This document shows, in pieces, positions 6,335 to 7,786 of a stretch of 7,786 nt of DNA. Made by a program: the position numbers and the translations under genes. Each line of letters opens with the position of its first letter. Position 1 is the stretch's first letter. Below the pieces are notes generated by a model that worked only from the letters and a program-made list of their open reading frames with translations, was not told where the DNA came from and did not search any database. The stretch comes from Candidatus Poribacteria bacterium. GTDB taxonomy: Bacteria; Poribacteria; WGA-4E; PCPOR2b. The stretch lies in the NCBI GenBank assembly GCA_027296925.1, contig JAPUIP010000140.1, positions 1 through 7,786 of the forward strand, written 5' to 3'.

Positions 6335-7255
6335 TCATTCAAGTGAACGATAGTAACGGATCGTTTTTGCTAGTCCTTCCGCCAAAGTATGTGCCGGCAC
6401 CCATCCCAAATCGCGTTTAATCTTGTCATTGGTTAGCGCGATTTTATCCACCTCGCCAAGCCGCGCCGGTGCAAAGACGGCATCCATCTCAACGCCAACC
6501 GCCGCTTTCATCTCGTTGAATAGCACATTGAGGCTGGTCTGCTGGCTAGTGCCGACATTATAGATCTGCCCATTTCCACCGTCCATCGCGAGCAGATTCG
6601 CCTGCACAACATCGTCGATAAAGATATAGTCTCGCGTCGAACTTCCATCCCCAAAAATCGTTGGGCGCTTCCCCTGGAGCATAGATTCCGAAAAGATTGC
6701 AACGACCCCCGCTTCACCATGCGGATCTTGTCGGGGACCGTAGACGTTTGCGTAACGTAGCACAGTATAAACGAGCCCGAAGTTCAGCAACGCAAGGTCT
6801 AGATAGTGCTCCACTGTGTGCTTGCTAATTCCGTAGGGCGATAGCGGGCGTACCGGGTGATCTTCATCGGCAGGCAAGTAAATCGGCTCGCCGTAGATGG
6901 CGCCACCTGTAGAGGCGTAGATGATTTTTTGGACACCGTGTGTGCGGGCAAGCTCAATCAGCCGAATCGATGCGATGATGTTCTGCTGAGCGTCGTAAAG
7001 CGGATCCGCGACAGCCTTACGAACATCGATCTGCGCCGCGTGATGATTCACGATGTCGGGTTTTTCTCGATCGAAGACTTCAGCGAGTTGCGAGTCAAGG
7101 ACACTCATCTCATAAAATGTCGCATTCGGATTAAGATTGCGCCGGTTTCCGGTCGTTAAATTATCGACAACTACGACTTCATGTCCGACTTCTAACAGCC
7201 GGTCGACGATCTGTGATCCGATGAACCCGGCGCCGCCGGTAACGAGAATTTTCAT
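6335..7255 (-). CDS. NAD-dependent sugar-nucleotide epimerase/dehydratase, GalE-like
   Basis: This 306-residue extended short-chain dehydrogenase probably acts on a UDP- or other NDP-sugar, supplying surface polysaccharide or glycan precursors. TGGAGFIG at 6-13 is the NAD-binding loop and D31 in VVDNLTTGN binds the adenosine ribose, which favours NAD. HHAAQIDV is at 71-78, S115/T116 lie in YASTGGAIYG, and the catalytic Y141 and K145 are in SPYGISK. RYANVYGPRQDP at 168-179 and FGDGSSTRDYIFIDDVV at 201-217 form the nucleotide-sugar side. UDP-glucose or UDP-GlcNAc 4-epimerase is the best guess, but a dTDP-sugar or UDP-glucuronate enzyme of the same family cannot be excluded. The ATG at 7255 has AGGAG 9 nt upstream. 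The stop lies 3 bp from the stop of the convergent SAM hydrolase gene. It follows anmK by 150 bp. Confidence 0.92.
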   Translation of the reverse strand: MKILVTGGAGFIGSQIVDRLLEVGHEVVVVDNLTTGNRRNLNPNATFYEMSVLDSQLAEVFDREKPDIVNHHAAQIDVRKAVADPLYDAQQNIIASIRLIELARTHGVQKIIYASTGGAIYGEPIYLPADEDHPVRPLSPYGISKHTVEHYLDLALLNFGLVYTVLRYANVYGPRQDPHGEAGVVAIFSESMLQGKRPTIFGDGSSTRDYIFIDDVVQANLLAMDGGNGQIYNVGTSQQTSLNVLFNEMKAAVGVEMDAVFAPARLGEVDKIALTNDKIKRDLGWVPAHTLAEGLAKTIRYYRSLE

Positions 7256-7264
7256 GCAAATCTT

Positions 7265-7269
7265 CTCCT
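7265..7269 (-). promoter_or_regulatory. Ribosome binding site of the epimerase gene
   Basis: The minus strand reads AGGAG 9 nt before the ATG at 7255. The spacing is slightly long but acceptable, and the start places the NAD-binding loop at the usual residue 6. Confidence 0.6.
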
Positions 7270-7405
7270 GATTCTATCAATCAACTAGATCCCTTAAAAT
7301 GACTATGCGTCATACGCTAACCTGACTCTCCATTCCTCTGTTACTCATGCTCCTTCGCGGGGCTGCTTCTCCTCATCTCAATTCCAGCCTTTCCCGTCCT
7401 GGCGT

Positions 7406-7786
7406 TTAGTAAGCCGGAACAAATTTGCCAAGAACCACCGGCCGGGAGGCGCCTGTGACTTGCGGCAAATTTCCGGGATACCCATGAATCGCTTCGTTGG
7501 CAAGGATGGCAAACGCAACCGCTTCCTTCGCATCGCCTGAGATGCCGATCGAATCAATAGAACGGACCGGAATTGGCTGAAACAGGGTTTTCAGATGTTG
7601 TATTAAAGTGAGGTTATGAGCCCCCCCGCCACTGACACAGATTTCATCGACGGAATGATATGGAAATAGAAATCGGTCGTAGTAATCAAAAATTGTCTGT
7701 GCTGTAAACGCCGTCAATGTTGCGACCAGATCGGCTGAGGAGATCGCCCCCGCATCCCCTTGCTTGATCGCTTGCTGGGCAAAATG
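7406..7786 (-). CDS. anmK: Anhydro-N-acetylmuramic acid kinase AnmK, C-terminal part
   Basis: The frame is open from the right edge to a TAA at 7406-7408, giving the last 126 residues of a protein usually about 370-390 long. AnmK phosphorylates and opens 1,6-anhydro-MurNAc from cell-wall turnover, giving MurNAc-6-phosphate in the cytoplasm. Visible family signatures are VSGGGAHNLTLIQHL (the ATP-side glycine motif of the sugar-kinase/actin fold), then IGISGDAKEAVAFAILANEA, and the terminal PGNLPQVTGASRPVVLGKFV. An apparent internal TTG start at 7717 is an artefact of the window cut: the same frame continues upstream to the edge with good sequence (SADLVATLTAFTA). It is upstream of and co-directional with the epimerase gene at 150 bp, so an operon is possible but unproven. 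Confidence 0.93.
   Translation of the reverse strand, partial: HFAQQAIKQGDAGAISSADLVATLTAFTAQTIFDYYDRFLFPYHSVDEICVSGGGAHNLTLIQHLKTLFQPIPVRSIDSIGISGDAKEAVAFAILANEAIHGYPGNLPQVTGASRPVVLGKFVPAY

Noticed and set aside
7299..7313. ATGAC-TATGC-GTCAT inverted repeat upstream of the epimerase gene
   Set aside because: A 5-bp stem is too short to claim an operator or terminator, and no promoter boxes or T-run accompany it.
7256..7405. Possible short leader peptides between anmK and the epimerase gene
   Set aside because: Only frames of about 11-12 codons without properly spaced ribosome sites occur, so none can be supported.

Overview
Origin. The window is mid-GC bacterial chromosome from a Gram-negative-type organism. 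It carries futalosine-route menaquinone genes (mqnA, mqnE), a peptidoglycan-recycling kinase (anmK, partial), and a secreted beta-propeller protein. The last visible residues of that protein (FQNYP) look like the start of the NYPNPFNP-type C-terminal sorting/FlgD-like module seen in Candidatus Poribacteria and other FCB-like phyla. I infer a Poribacteria-like lineage; this rests on family knowledge, not on a search.

Layout. On the minus strand, read right to left from about 5400, there is a class I SAM-dependent methyltransferase (4508-5326). A 292-bp gap follows that contains a 206-bp repeat element with perfect 12-bp terminal inverted repeats (4243-4448). Next come mqnE (3076-4215), mqnA (2252-3100, overlapping mqnE by 25 nt) and, 47 bp later, a very long Asp-box/BNR propeller exoprotein (1-2204) that stays open to the left window edge. 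On the plus strand, divergent from the methyltransferase, is a SAM hydroxide adenosyltransferase of the DUF62 family (5525-6331). Back-to-back sigma70-like promoters lie between these two genes. This plus-strand gene converges, with 3 bp between stop codons, on a minus-strand NAD-dependent sugar-nucleotide epimerase (6335-7255). Upstream of the epimerase gene, after 150 bp in which I see no gene or convincing terminator, is the C-terminal part of AnmK (7406-7786), cut by the right edge.

How the genes fit together. MqnA dehydrates chorismate to 3-enolpyruvylbenzoate. MqnE then joins that product to SAM-derived adenosine to give aminodeoxyfutalosine. These are consecutive steps, which explains the tight coupling of the two genes. 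The propeller gene follows mqnA in the same direction without a visible terminator but has no obvious link to menaquinone. The methyltransferase, MqnE and the SAM hydrolase all consume SAM, but only mqnE-mqnA form a demonstrable pathway pair.

Most notable points. These are the CX5CX2C cluster motif of MqnE (the family is normally CX3CX2C), the inverted-repeat element placed 27 bp before the mqnE start codon, the 14-blade architecture of the exoprotein, and its probable sorting tail. I found no CRISPR array, RNA gene, prophage or transposase, and nothing that I would call a wholly new multi-gene system.
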